Origin: Dioscorea cayenensis subsp. rotundata
Taxonomy: Eukaryota > Streptophyta > Magnoliopsida > Dioscoreales > Dioscoreaceae
Assembly (NCBI RefSeq): GCF_009730915.1
Contig: NC_052476.1
Location: 17,328,162 to 17,392,161, forward strand
Reading direction: 5' to 3'
DNA: 64,000 bases
Part shown: in pieces, positions 38,180 to 61,958 of the stretch
Numbering within the stretch: the first letter of the stretch is position 1
Layout: every line of letters begins with the position of its first letter
The notes under the pieces: generated by a model
Databases searched by the model: none
What the model was told of the DNA's origin: nothing
The model's input: only the letters and a program-made list of their open reading frames with translations
Translations under genes and position numbers: made by a program

Positions 38180-39520
38180 AAAGTTGTCATGATTAAAATA
38201 AAAGAAATAATTGAAAAAATATATCCAGGATATGACTGAAAAATAGATTTTGAAGAATTACCAGAAAATATAGATGATGTAAATTTTCTGATAGAATGTA
38301 GATATGATCGTTATAACTATCCTATGAAACTAAAAGAAGAAACTTATATGATGGAGGACATCAATAATGTAGAAGATAAAGAATATCAAAAAATCATTAA
38401 ACAATTAGAAGAAATTATGGTGAATGTTGAATCAAGAGGAAGTAATAATAATCAAGATAACTAAAGAGCAGAAAGCTCTAATACTAGAATAATAGTAACA
38501 TCTACAACCATTGAAAGAACCAGTAGAACTACACAACCTTTACAATTTCAATCCCAACATAGTTTTACTTGAAATAATTATTATGAACAAAATTACAGAA
38601 TAAGCAAAGGAAAACCAAGCCCCTTAGAAGTTATAAGAATAATGCCAAAACAAAACAATGAAAGTAGTATGTTAGTATTAAGTATAGTTCATCCCCAGAA
38701 ATGGCCTGAATTAATAGAAAGATGGGAATCAGATGCAACAAATGCACTAGAAAGAATACCTTATACATTAGACTCAATTGGAACAACAAATTTCATTGAA
38801 AATCTTTTAGGAAACCACTGCAAGAGACTTATTAAATAGCTAAACAATTAATTATTCTAAAGAATACCAATACATGGTACAGATGATAGATAACCCTTAT
38901 AATGTAACATGACAAATCATACAAATCATATTAGGAACTAATTTATCCAGAGGAGATACATTATTACAATATATGCAGCTAGAGATTTAGAAAGACTCCA
39001 GATTAATAATTTTGGTGAAATAGTACAATTTAGTCAAGCATATATCACTTTAGCAACTAAAACAAGAAGTGCATTTACAAATAATGAATTAACTAAAATA
39101 TGGTTTAATAAACTTCCTAAACCATTAGGAGACATAATTCTTAAACATTGGATAGATAGAGGACATAAAAATTTAACTGGAATATGACCATCAATAATGT
39201 TTACTTTCAATTATTTAAAGGATAAATGCTTAGAAGTTGAAGCAGATAGACAAATATCAAATTACAATTATTGTAGTAAAAGTTATGTACCAACACTTAA
39301 TAAAGAATATAAAAAACATAAAAGACTTAAAAGAAGCCAATACTTTAAGAAAGGAAGACCTAAACCAAACCATTTTAAAAAATTCAAAACACATAAATCC
39401 CCAGAAAAATGTAAATGTTATTTATGTGGTAAAGAAGGGCATTATGCTAGAGAATGTAAGAATCCACAAGTTAAAAAAGAGATATTAAATATGTACCAAA
39501 ATCTTGAAATTCATGATTAA
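38180..39520 (+). pseudogene. Coat-protein region with CCHC zinc finger (pararetrovirus-like)
   Basis: Broken frames (38642-38839, an intervening frame around 38980-39185, and 39197-39520) lead to a basic Lys-rich segment. This is followed by a C-x-C-x2-C-x4-H-x4-C zinc knuckle at 39410-39457, the arrangement typical of coat proteins in plant pararetroviruses. An acidic segment follows the stop at 39520 (S-N-D-S-E-N-D). The frame changes at least twice and carries internal stops, so no functional protein is expected. Confidence 0.65.
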
Positions 39521-39766
39521 ACAGACATAGTAAGCCTTGATAGTAATGATAGTGAAAACGATAGAGATGTGCGTAGTATATTTGAGAAACGAAGGACCAA
39601 ACTTTTTCTTTGAAGATTTATAGACTTTAATGATATAAGATGACTAAGCAAACATATAGTCTAGATATAAATCCAAAATATTTATTTGAACAGTATCATC
39701 AAGTAGAGGATTTTGAAAAATGTATACATGAGTTTGAACCTTTGTAAGATAAATTTTAAATCAAAA

Positions 39767-39850
39767 TGTGATAAATGTTATAGATTTCATATAACAAGAC
39801 ATAGAATAACTTGCAAAAAATGTGAATTATCTTTATGCAGCAAAATGTGT
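39767..39850 (+). pseudogene. Cys-rich motif typical of badnavirus/tungrovirus polyproteins
   Basis: Within a short frame (39713-39931) the cysteines are spaced C-x2-C-x11-C-x2-C-x4-C, followed by a further Cys after three residues. This is nearly the Cys-rich motif found between coat protein and protease in badnaviruses and tungroviruses (last spacing x2 there). In those viruses protease and reverse transcriptase follow; here an overlapping Glu/Lys-rich coiled-coil-like frame (39835-40065, E-E-E-V-S-K-L-Q-E-E-L) follows instead. Confidence 0.55.
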
Positions 39851-40057
39851 TTCAGATCTTTTATAATTTTAATTTTGAAGAACAGAAGGCAGAAAGACCA
39901 AATATACCAAATAATGATAAGGAAATCATAGAGCAACTATTAAAGAGAATAAAAACCTTAGAGGAGGAAGTTAGTAAGTTACAGGAAGAACTAAAGAATA
40001 TAAAAGATGTAAGAAATAATGGGAAGAGTATATTAATACAGGAGGAAGAAGAAAATA

Positions 40058-41703
40058 ATGCCTAGAGAAAGAAGCAGAGAAACAGATGAAGAAAATCCAA
40101 TAGAATTAGGAAAGATGATTAAATATTTAAGAGAATTTAAAGATAACATAATATTAAAATATTCTCTTTCATATTCTAGAAATAGAATAGTTGATTCTAT
40201 ACAAAGGATAATAGATCTTATTACAAAAAGAGAAACAAGAATGAATGGGGATGTTAGTGAAAATAAGGAGAAAAAAATTAACAATGTCCCAAAAAATAAC
40301 AAAAATAGAAAAAGATATAGAACAAATACAAGCTATTTTAAGACAATTAGAAATAGATAATTATTTAAAGCAACAAGAACCCACAACTTGTCCATCTGCG
40401 ATGATAGAAATGGAAACTACACAATCAGTAGAATCTTTAGTATTCTTATCACTATGGGAGTCATGCAACCTGAACCTTACCCCATAGTTTGTCCATACGC
40501 ATTAGAGAAATTTGTAACTGCAAAACTAGTAGGTTCATTTGTGTTTTCTTTAATTGTGGGAATTATGTAAACAAGTCCCTTGTAGCAATAGAAGACAAAG
40601 GTTTGCTCATCAGAATAATAAGAGCTGTAGCTACAAAACCAATAGGTCCATATGTGCCTCTTGTTATGGTGAAAACCTGGCTATCCTCAAAACCAGATAT
40701 ATGTAAATTAGATAGTCTAATAATTATAAGTAACAAGTTTTCTCTTTCATGCAAAAATGGCAGGAAAAACTTTTATAATCATCAATCCATTTTAGAACCC
40801 CAATTGAAGAAGTCAAATAAATCATCTATAAAAAAAGTGATGACATCTCAATATTAATAATTCATCTCTGAACAAGAAGTACTGAGATAGTTAGCAAAAG
40901 AAGAAGCCTTTCCTGTAGGATTTGCAATAGATGGAAACGCATTCAGAGAATTATCACACAAGGATGTAGGATGTCATTGTGAAGAAGGTTTCACAGTATT
41001 AAAATGCTCATTAGATATGTCTCAATGGAGAAATCAAGAAATCAAGAAATCAATGGTGTACATATGAAAGCTATAAGTCTGTTTAGACATGGGTATCTAG
41101 CCAGAATTATGCTAACCAGTCCAGAGCAAGTAAATTTTTTGAATGACTACTGGCAACTGATCCATCTGCTTCACAGATTCTTCAAAGCTCTTGGGCCACA
41201 TTTGGATGGATATGTTAATTTAGAATTAAATTCCATTCCCCCTTGTTGTGATGAAGGCGATGATGATGAAGCAAGACATCATATCAAGATAACTCTTCTT
41301 CGCCATCACAAGCCTGATCAAGAAAAGATAACTTCCATTATATTAAAATACGTGATCATCCCAAGAGATGTCAAAAAACAGATGAAATTATGACGAGCGT
41401 GTGCAATTTCTACTGACTGGAAGAGAACATGTCCTAATCTTGTTGAGAATCAGAGATGTTAAATGGTGTTGGAAACAAAAGTAATGAGGTATATGTAGAT
41501 CAATACATGTTCCCCATGTATTATCCATTTCCAAATTTAATTTCACAAATGCAAGCCACCGAACATCACATGAAGAAGATTTATGCATGGGAAAGAGAAT
41601 ATCGATTTGGAGACTATTCTAGGGTAAGCATACCCTCTGAAGCATTAATGCTACCAAGCCCGAAAGGATCTCCTATAGGCTTAGATGACATTGCTGAATA
41701 GAA
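40058..41703 (+). pseudogene. Distal frames of the viral-like unit, function unknown
   Basis: Several overlapping, interrupted frames: 40058-40360, 40245-40487, 40489-40857, 41004-41393 and 41456-41701. Those at 40058-40487 are Lys/Arg/Ile-rich and helical in character. That at 41004-41393 has an acidic D-E-G-D-D-D-E stretch and H/L-rich segments. Their place after the Cys-rich motif and before the promoter would match a distal accessory frame such as tungrovirus ORF4, but I recognise no domain. Confidence 0.4.
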
Positions 41704-42006
41704 TTTAGACAATATGATGGAAGGATAAGAAGTAATTCAAGGATTCTACTAAAGATCACCATTCACATTGCTCATCTTTTGTAGGACTGAAGCGATATTT
41801 GTTTTTTTAGTATGTAAAAAAGAGCGAATGTTTATTTTTTAATGTGTAAAATAGGATTGTAATTGTAGCAGTATTGTCGAAAGTGGAGAATTTATGTCAT
41901 CCCCTATCATGTCAATCAACCAATGTCTTGTCAGGGTCTTGTCAAAACCCTGTTGCAAAACTTTGAGCTTGAGTGGTTTCAGCCCATGGTTTTGTGTCCC
42001 TTGGAG

Positions 42007-42017
42007 TCTATATAAGG
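42007..42017 (+). promoter_or_regulatory. TATA box of the pararetroviral promoter
   Basis: TCTATATAAGG lies about 55 bases before the right terminal repeat. Transcription from here would begin near 42035-42045 and run through the right repeat. In a circular viral genome this RNA would continue through the primer site. Confidence 0.6.
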
Positions 42018-42063
42018 CTTTTTAGTGTTTGTAAGAATCAATGACCAACTTTTGGAGTAAATT

Positions 42064-42176
42064 CTAAGCTTTATCAATAAAATCATCCGGTTTGCATAAC
42101 TCTTCCATCTCTCTCTAACGCTTCCAACCTTAATCTTTATATCACTTTGGGCTATAGATCCATCACTGGTGTTCAT
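42064..42176 (+). repeat. Right terminal repeat with poly(A) signal
   Basis: Matches 31665-31788. AATAAA is at 42076-42081. It ends in a TA run that joins host-like sequence matching the duplicate at about 31360-31390. Confidence 0.75.
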
Positions 42177-42179
42177 ATA

Positions 42180-43858
42180 TATATATATAATGTATATTAT
42201 AAAAATGACAAGGGTTTTACCCTTTTTCTTTCCATTAATGAGCTATAATTTTTTAAAATATTTTAGTTTAGTTTCACTTGCTCACTAACTTCAAATAAAT
42301 ACTGTGTTTTTGGATGATCATAGTGTGTAACGTTCTTTAATTAAATATTGTATTTAAATGTTGTATTTTTGTTGATGTCTTTAGTATAATTTTAATATTT
42401 GAATTTCTACATAGATGATAGTACCATGCTATTATTTGGATTTTTTTTTATGATTTTTATTTTTATTTTTATTTTTTGGTTTGTTTACTTGTTTTTGTTT
42501 TTCTCATAGGGTTTACAAAAGTAATATATCCTAAGATAATTTTTTAATTGAAAATTGTTATTAAATAGAAAATATAATGTCAATTTCATACTATTCATAT
42601 TGTAATATATATGTTGCATTAATGGCTAACCGTTTACTTAAGATTAAAAAAATATATATTATGCCTTGTGATTACGAATTTTCCCAAATTACATTTTTAC
42701 ACAAAATACAAACATTAAATTGGATCAAACGAATTTAATAAAGTACTAATGGTTTCGTAAAAACAGTACATTGTGATTGGTTGAAAAGTTTCAATTTACT
42801 AAAAGCTAAGTAATTATAATTATAAAATTTAGGAGAAAAGAATAGATGCATTTCCATTATTTTGCTATGGTTTTATTACTATACACACACATAAGAGGAG
42901 CAATCTATTAGGGGTCAACGGATAAGAATTCTACCGACGCCTTTATATCAATCGTTGGATTCAGATTTAATAGTTGCACATCATCTATTAGTGTGAATAG
43001 TTGCATAAATAGTGTTTCTCTAGTGCTATGTATAGTATTATAAATAGTGTTGAGCTAGCAGTGATCGTATCACAGCCGTTCGATCATATCTCAATAGTAA
43101 CATTCTCATCACAGTCGTTCAATCTCTACAACAACCCCTCCCTCTCTCTCCAACCTATTATAACCCTCGTCAATTGTTCCGATTACTGTTGCCCCCCCTC
43201 TCTCTCTTCACCAATGTCTCTGTCTTTATCTTCCATTTTATCGACTTTTTAGTATTTTATTAATTCCGCCAGATGTCATATACAGGGCAGTTAGAGTTGT
43301 ACTACATGCACGCCCACAATATTTTCAGAAATCAAACAAAATTAAGAAATCTACTGCTATGCAATTCTAGAGGAGAGAAAAATAACATTCTTCCACAGAT
43401 GACCCAATGAACAGTGAAATTAATAATATGGTTACAGTGCTTTACAATGTTACACAACCCTGTAACATAACGGTACCACCAACCAAAAGATACAGTCTAT
43501 GGGTTTGCTTATTTGCCACCCCAAGTAACTTCTAAAACAAAATAAGACTAATTCATATATATATATATTCATTGAATGGCATTATCCTATACATGTATAA
43601 AAATAATTATGATATGTAGGATTATATGATGTTTATACGAGATTCAGATATACATGAATAAACCCAGCGATTTATGGATTTATGCTCCTCTTTTTAACAA
43701 TAATGTATTACAATAATCTAGATATAATTGTGTATCTAAAATTTATAGATTAGCAAAAAATAAGTAATATGAAGCAACAAGAAACTTCACACACACTCAC
43801 ACACACACACATAAGTAATATGAAGCAACAAGAAACTTCACACACACTCACACACACT

Positions 43859-43889
<31 letters not shown>

Positions 43890-44640
43890 GTGCAAATAAT
43901 TATAATTACTTTGTATTTTTGACACTTGCATACTACTACATTTCAAACATAAAAATGTTTTGTCAACCGAGTTCTTTGAAGAACAACTTATTACTTTGAG
44001 TCTTTGACCATACATCATCAAGCACACTCATGCAATATTTCTAAATATATTTTTAAAAACTTTCTCATTGGTATGACTAACATAACCAAATCAAGATTGT
44101 TATTGCATAAAATCAGTATCACTCACATAAAAACCACATTTTCAAATCAAAATAACTACAACACACAAACATCCAAACACTAATTTTGAATCAAAATAAC
44201 TAATTTTGAATTAAAAGCTATGTGTATACCTACGTGTGTGTGTATATATATAGTTAAAGTAAATAAATCACAATTTTATTAAAAAAAATATGTAATAATT
44301 ATAATATATAAAATAAAAAAAAATAACCTAGCTAGATTAAATAAAATTTATGATCCTCTAGATTCACCACGAGCGATGGAAGTATAGCTAATAATAAAAA
44401 ATGGCACCAATGAAAGAATCACAGAGGAGTTGATAATCCATTAAACGTGGCACTAGAAATAGCTGCCAACATATACATATTTTTTTATAAATAAAATAAA
44501 TAAATCATTATTTTTTTTGAGAAAATCAGAAAGAAAACAAAATAGATGAACAACGTAAAGAAAATAAAGCAACAGAAAACAACAAATCAGAAAAGAAAAA
44601 AAGAAAACAACAACTACAAGATGACATGAAATACTGAGAT
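42180..44640. other. AT-rich intergenic DNA with a short CA-rich tandem duplication
   Basis: At about 43763-43875 a unit with aagtaatatgaagcaacaag followed by a (CA)n-like tail occurs twice and runs into a TA tract. At 43130-43210 there is a CT-rich patch. No gene or RNA is supported. Confidence 0.5.
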
Positions 44641-45055
44641 AATCATCAAAGGTGAGTATATAAAATAAAGCAACAAAGTCAGCATTGCCTGACGTATGGC
44701 AGTACGAGTAAAACTCTTCTGTTAACTTCCAATATGTTAAAAATCTTTTTTTATTTTTATTTTATTAACGACAACAAATACAATAACAATAACAAATATA
44801 ACACACACAAACACGACACACACAAATAAATTGATTGAAGAGCAAGCAATTCTTTTCAAAAATTCAATTTTTTTTTTAAATTTCTGCTGATAAAAAGTTT
44901 TGATCTTTGATTCAAAGAACGAAGAAGAAAAAACTCCAAAATAATTATAAAAAAAAGGGAAAAAAAAGAAAGAAAGGAAGAAAAGGAAAGCCTCGGCCTC
45001 TTAAAACCCTGTCGCTCGCTCGCTGCTGACCCTGCCGCTACTCTGCACGGCCTTC

Positions 45056-45061
45056 CACGTG
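45056..45061 (+). promoter_or_regulatory. G-box (CACGTG) upstream of the chromatin remodeller gene
   Basis: CACGTGTC reads as a G-box/ABRE-like core, and cattgg (a reverse CCAAT) follows ten bases later. GC content rises sharply from about 45000, as expected at a plant transcription start; no TATA box is evident. Confidence 0.4.
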
Positions 45062-45149
45062 TCAAGTTCTCATTGGTTCAAGGGCCCGGGATGGTCGCCC
45101 GGGTCGCGCACACGCGCACCGGCCCCTCTCTCCGCAGCCCCCAAATGAT

Positions 45150-45328
45150 ATTCCCCCACCCAACCCTCCCATTCTCTCGCTCTCTCTTGCCCTAGCGCGA
45201 CCCATCTCCTCTTTCGATCGCCCCTGTCCTCTTGAGCCGGCTCTTCTTGATTCCGAGCGTGCAGCTGGAGATCCGGCGCTGGTAGGGACTGGGTTGTGGT
45301 CTGTGGATGGAGATGTGAAGGATTCCAG
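45150..45328 (+). other. Non-coding first exon (5'UTR) of the CHR4-like gene
   Basis: A GC-rich, CT-rich stretch typical of a plant leader ends at a donor (CCAG|GTAAAA at 45328/45329). The matching acceptor (GATTCAG) is at 48537, 19 bases before the ATG. The transcription start is a guess. Confidence 0.5.
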
Positions 45329-45976
45329 GTAAAACTTTGTGGATTTTTGTTTTTTGAGCTTGTTATGAATGATCGATTGATTGATTGTGCTGTTCTTGGT
45401 TTTAATTCGGTTTGGATCGGTTTAATCGAAGGTGGTTGTTTTGTTTCTTGATGGAAAGGAAAAAGGTCTTGCCTTTGAGGGTTTTCGGTGCGGCTCAGCT
45501 CCGAAAGATCGTATCTTTGGTTTTCTTTCTTTTGTTCTGTTTTTGGGTGTTGCTGTTTAGCGTGTTTTGGGTTTTTATTTGGAGGGTTTGTGACTGGTTT
45601 TGTGGATTGGAGGATTTGGAGATTGGTCCCTAGGTGAATCTCTGTGTTTGTGATGTTGCTTGGAGACTGCAGAGCTGCTTTTGCTGTGGAAAGAAGGAAC
45701 TTGGGCATAGATAATGTGGATTGTTGTGAATGTGAAATTGGTGATCTGATGGATTTGTTCTAGTTTGCTGAAGTGATATTGGGGTTTTGGAGATGTTCTT
45801 TCAAAAGAGTGCAGACTGTGTTTTTAATGGTTGGTATTATCATTGGCTTCAAGATGGCTGAATTTTGGTCTTAACTTGCTGATGTGAAGACTATTGCCAT
45901 GGATTCCTCTGTGAAGCTTCTGGGAACCCTTTTTTAGGGTTTGATTGGGCAGCCTGTGGTAATGGTGAAGTAACAG

Positions 45977-47340
45977 AGTTTATTAATGTTTAAAGTATCA
46001 ACTGCATTCAATTGTATCATTTATACATTTTTCTTTGTGTCAAAGTTGATTGTTTTGTTTTTCCAATTTAGTTATATTTAGGCTTTGCATACAATGTTAA
46101 GGCATGATTCTGAGGAAATAAGTGGCGCATCATGATCTTCTATTTGTCAAACAATAGCATGAATCTATTAATGTTTGAAACCATCAACTCCATTCAATTG
46201 TATCATTTATACATTATTCTTTGTGTCAAAGTTGATTGTTTTGTTTTTCCAATTTAGTTATATTTAGGCTTTGCATACAATGTTAAAGCATGATTATGAG
46301 GAAATAAGTGGCTCATCATGATCTTCTATTTGTCAAACAATAGCATGAATCTATTAATGTTTGAAGCATCAACTGCATTCAATTGTATCATTTATACATT
46401 ATTCTTTGTGTCAAAGTTGATTGTTTTGTCTTTCCAATTTTGTTATTTTTTTAGGCTTTTGCATACAATGTTTGAAACAAGCTTTGCATACAATGGTAAA
46501 GCTTGATTCTGAGGAAATAAATGGCGCACCATGATCTTCTATTTGTCAAACAATAGCATAAATCTATTAATGTTTGAAACTATTAACTCCATTCAATTGT
46601 ATCATTTATACATTATTCTTTGTATCAAAGTTGATTGTTTTGTCTTTCCAATTTAGTTATATTTAGGCTTTGCATACAATGTTTTTTTTTTTGAAACAAG
46701 CTTTGCATACAATGTTAAAGCATGATTCTGAGGAAATAAGTGGCGCATCATGATCTTCTATTTGTCAAACAATAGAATGAATCTATTAATGTTTGAAGTA
46801 TCAACTGCATTCAATTGTATCATTTGTACATTATTCTTTGTGTCAAAGTTGATTGCTTTGTCTTTCCAATTTAGTTCTATTTAGGCTTTGCATACAATGT
46901 TAAAGCATGATTCTGAGGAAATAAGTGGCGCATCATGATCTTCTATTTGTCAAACAATAGCATGAATCTATTAATGTTTGAAGTATCAACTGCATTCAAT
47001 TGTATCATTTATACATTATTCTTTGTGTCAAAGTTGATTGTTTTGTCTTTCCAATTTAGTTATATTTAGGCTTTGCATACAATGTTAAAGCATGATTCGG
47101 AGGAAATATGTGGCACATCATGATCTTCTATTTGTCAAACAATAGCATGAATCTATTAATGTTTGAAGTATCAACTGCATTCAATTGTATCATTTATACA
47201 TTATTCTTTGTGTCAAAGTTGATTGTTTTGTCTTTCGAATTTAGTTATATTTAGGCTTTGCATACAATGCTAAAGCATGATTATGAGGAAATAAATGGCG
47301 CATCATGATCTTCTATTTGTCAAACAATAGCGTGAATCTA
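45977..47340 (+). repeat. Seven-copy tandem array inside the 5'UTR intron
   Basis: Units of about 185 bp start near 45981, 46166, 46351, 46566, 46785, 46970 and 47155. Each contains tattaatgtttgaa, then gcattcaattgtatcattt, ttctttgtgtcaaagttg, aggctttgcatacaatgtt and cttctatttgtcaaacaatag. Units 3 and 4 are longer (about 215-220 bp) because a tttgaaacaagctttgcata piece is duplicated. The copies are nearly identical, so the array is young or homogenised. Confidence 0.9.
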
Positions 47341-48556
47341 ACTGCAGCATGATCTGTGACATTAGAAAAGGAAAGCTTTTTGTTGAGCTCCATGTTATAA
47401 ATTACAAGAAGCTAAGGAAGGAGAGTTTTAACAATGAGAAAGACAAGTCGAGGATGTTGTTAAGTGTGTTAGATCATGTCACTGATGGTGTCGATGAATA
47501 ATACTGGTCTAGGTGGTTGCTGGAAGGAATCACAATGACAATACCGCGGACTATTCTGGCACAAAAAGAAAGGTGCCTATAGTGGTTGCGGCAAGGAAAA
47601 TAGGCACTGCTGCTTGTGAATGGAAAAACGGTCTGAATGTCCACTCAAGTGCACATTAACTGCAAGTATGATGTTGGCAAGGGCGAAACTCAGAGGAAAC
47701 ACAGGAAACACAATGGATACGATATAATATCATGCCTTTTACAAAATTAGAACTTATTCATGGCAATGATCAAAAAGAGATTTGGGCACTGGTCCCTGTG
47801 AATGGTCATGTGCTGGCAATGTGAAGGACCCAGGTGCACAAGCATGGGGTTATTCAACATTATTTCTCTTTGAGGGTATTATATTTTCTGATCTCTCATT
47901 GGTATATGGCCAAATAAGAAAGCCGACCACCTTTTGTTGTATTTGGGCTAGGTTTAGGAGGCCATATCAGGAACAACAGTGCCTCCACCCTGATTGGAGC
48001 TCAAGAAGTGGCAGATCTGTACGGCTAGAATCTAGCTTATAGAAGGCACTGAGACCAAGTTTGGCGCAATTTGAAGCACTCAATTCATGCAAGACACAAA
48101 TGGAATGTACGCAACTAATTGCAGGATATGTTGCAGCTCTGCATGATAAACCCTGGAATGTTGTTTGGTTTCAAATGGAAAGATACATTGATTAAGTTAC
48201 AATGTTGCAGACTGAAATCCATTTAATAGTTGGCTCCAAAATTCAAGTGGGTTTGTAATTTAGAATCATTTGGATTGTAACAATTACTTGTACTGTCGTT
48301 ATACCTGTATGCCTGTTACAGTTCACTTGGACAATGCTTGTGATGGTATATTAAGTTGTAAATTTGTAAGTTCCCTGGATTGATCAAGTTGTCCGGACTG
48401 GAATGGATAGCCTGACACGGACATGTTGCTAGTTAATTAGGAATTTTCCCTTGCTTTCTTTATGCAATCATTTTGTTTCTAATTTGAACATCTTTCATCA
48501 CCTTACTTTTTTGTGTGTTTTTTGATTGTGGATTCAGGATCAGGAGTGGTATAAAG

Positions 48557-60354
<11,798 letters not shown>

Positions 60355-60700
60355 TGATCATGTACCATGATATTTTTCGCCTTACATCATCAACATTCAT
60401 CTATGCTTGACCAGCGGAATGCCAGTTTTGTAGCTCGGTCAGAACAAATGCCGCCTTGCAGAAAATACTTCGAGATCGAAACATCTTTGTAAAGTTTTCA
60501 AAAAGAGAAATATATATATATAATTATATAGTAAGTGTTGCTCAATTGAAATTACTGTATTACAGTTGAACATTGTTGTTAACTTATTCAGATAAAGATA
60601 ATTTTTTTTTCTTCTTTTCTTGATCAGTCTTCTTCTTGTTTTGTATGAGGCCATCTTTTTTTGCATATATAACCCTGGAAATTTTGTAATTGGCATTTTA
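60355..60700 (+). other. 3' region of the CHR4-like gene
   Basis: T-rich sequence after the stop. No single strong AATAAA is evident; aaagagaaatata (about 60500-60512) and ttgtaat (about 60685) are possible plant near-upstream elements. The exact cleavage site cannot be set. Confidence 0.35.
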
Positions 60701-60794
60701 AGATCAGCACTGATTAATTTTATGGAACTATGTTTTTATTTATTTTTGAAATGAGGTAGTTACGCACAGTTCCATCACTTCATTAGTGGCTTCC

Positions 60795-61135
60795 ATTTAG
60801 GAATGGGCATGAGGCGGGGACAGAAAGTGTCTCCCCACTCACTTCTCCATTTCCAGTGATGATTTTTCGGGTGAAGAATCAAGGAGGAAGTTCTCACTCC
60901 CGTCCCATGGGGATCCATCCCCAATTTCTCAATACATTTTTTTTTTTAAAAAAAAAAACTAATAATCTAATACTTAAATTTATGAATATAGATACCAATT
61001 AAGACATATCTTTATTAATATCAAACATGATATTATATATTTTTTTTTTCAACAAATATTATATATATATAAAACATTTCGGTGGCGGGATTTCACGGGG
61101 CGGGGAGATCACTTCCCGCCCCAGCCCGTTATAGT
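60795..61135. mobile_element. GC-rich MITE-like remnants
   Basis: Two GC islands (60798-60930 and 61080-61130), with gaggcggggac, ccccatccc-like and cacggggcggggag words, resemble the islands at 4.1, 6.0, 8.0 and 62.4-62.8 kb. Termini and target duplications are not clear, so these are treated as decayed copies. Confidence 0.45.
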
Positions 61136-61410
61136 GATCGGAAAATTTTATTCTTCCATCTCGTTCCCACAAAGGGAGGTGGATTTTTTTTGTTTTTGCA
61201 AATATACGCCTGTGAAGTTTTGATATTGCAATATTACATTTCACATTATCTTCATATGAATATTGTTTTTTTATGCATGATTTCAAATCAAGAGTCAGAA
61301 ATTTGTGAAAATATGTATGTAAATAAATATTTTATGGTGGTAAGTAAAAAGGTGAAATTTCCTTTCTTTTTACCTACAAGAGTATGATAAATGATTAAAA
61401 CAAAAATTAA

Positions 61411-61412
<2 letters not shown>

Positions 61413-61444
<32 letters not shown>
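61413..61444. repeat. (GA)n microsatellite
   Basis: About 16 uninterrupted GA units, 3' of the small minus-strand gene. Confidence 0.9.
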
Positions 61445-61446
<2 letters not shown>

Positions 61447-61562
61447 CAAATAAAACTCTTCATCCAATTCAATTGCAATGTAAATATTAATTATGTCTAC
61501 ATGATCTCCATCAATTATCCATATCATGTTCACAGTAAATAAATGAACAAAGAGTTTAAATC

Positions 61563-61958
61563 TTAAGAAGAAGAAGAAGTAGAAGAAGTAGACATTACAA
61601 ACCTTGAAGAAAAAGAATGAGAAAAATGATAACAATAATAATCATCACCATCACAAGAAGTTAATCCAAAACCAGTACTATCAAAGTTCTTTGCATAGCT
61701 CAAAGGATCATATTGGCAATGAAAAGAAGAAGAAGAAGATGTACCACTCCTCCGACTCTTGCTCCACATTGCACCCATTTTGCTTCTCTTCTTCACCTTC
61801 TTTACAAACTTCTCAATGCCGAAGAAGCTCGGCCGCCTTCTCGATACTTTGTCGGAGATCTTTTCTCCTTCTCCTTCTCTTTCTCTGTTACTAGATTTAT
61901 TAACAATATTACTACTTGAGCTCCCTTTGTTGCACCATGAAATGATAAACATGTAGCT

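Larger units (their letters stand above)
31664..42176 (+). mobile_element. Endogenous pararetrovirus-like unit (Caulimoviridae, tungrovirus/badnavirus-like), defective
   Basis: A 10.5-kb unit bounded by a direct repeat of about 115 bp (31665-31788 and 42064-42176), with TA-dinucleotide runs on both outer sides. Inside the left end is a tRNA-Met primer-binding site (31828-31839). Near the right end are a TATA box (42007-42017) and AATAAA (42076-42081). The promoter occurs only at the right, so this is terminal redundancy of a pregenomic RNA type rather than LTRs. Coding relics on the plus strand are a possible movement-protein piece, other short frames, a coat-protein zinc finger, a Cys-rich motif and distal frames, all interrupted by stops and frameshifts. 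No protease, reverse transcriptase or RNase H was recognised. A host gene fragment, a tandem repeat and a Harbinger-like element occupy about 32.6-36.06 kb between the primer site and the first viral frame. Cauliflower-type relatives are crop viruses; this copy is clearly broken. Confidence 0.75.

Noticed and set aside
45070..45708. 212-codon minus-strand frame
   Set aside because: It covers the GC-rich leader and first intron of the CHR4-like gene; its composition follows CT-rich leader sequence and no domain is seen.
45977..47340. CRISPR-like regular repeats
   Set aside because: Whole 185-bp units are repeated with no unique spacers, in a plant intron; this is a tandem array.
47782..48042. 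86-codon frame inside the 5'UTR intron
   Set aside because: There is no recognisable family, no splice context and it lies between the tandem array and the coding start; probably chance or an old repeat relic.
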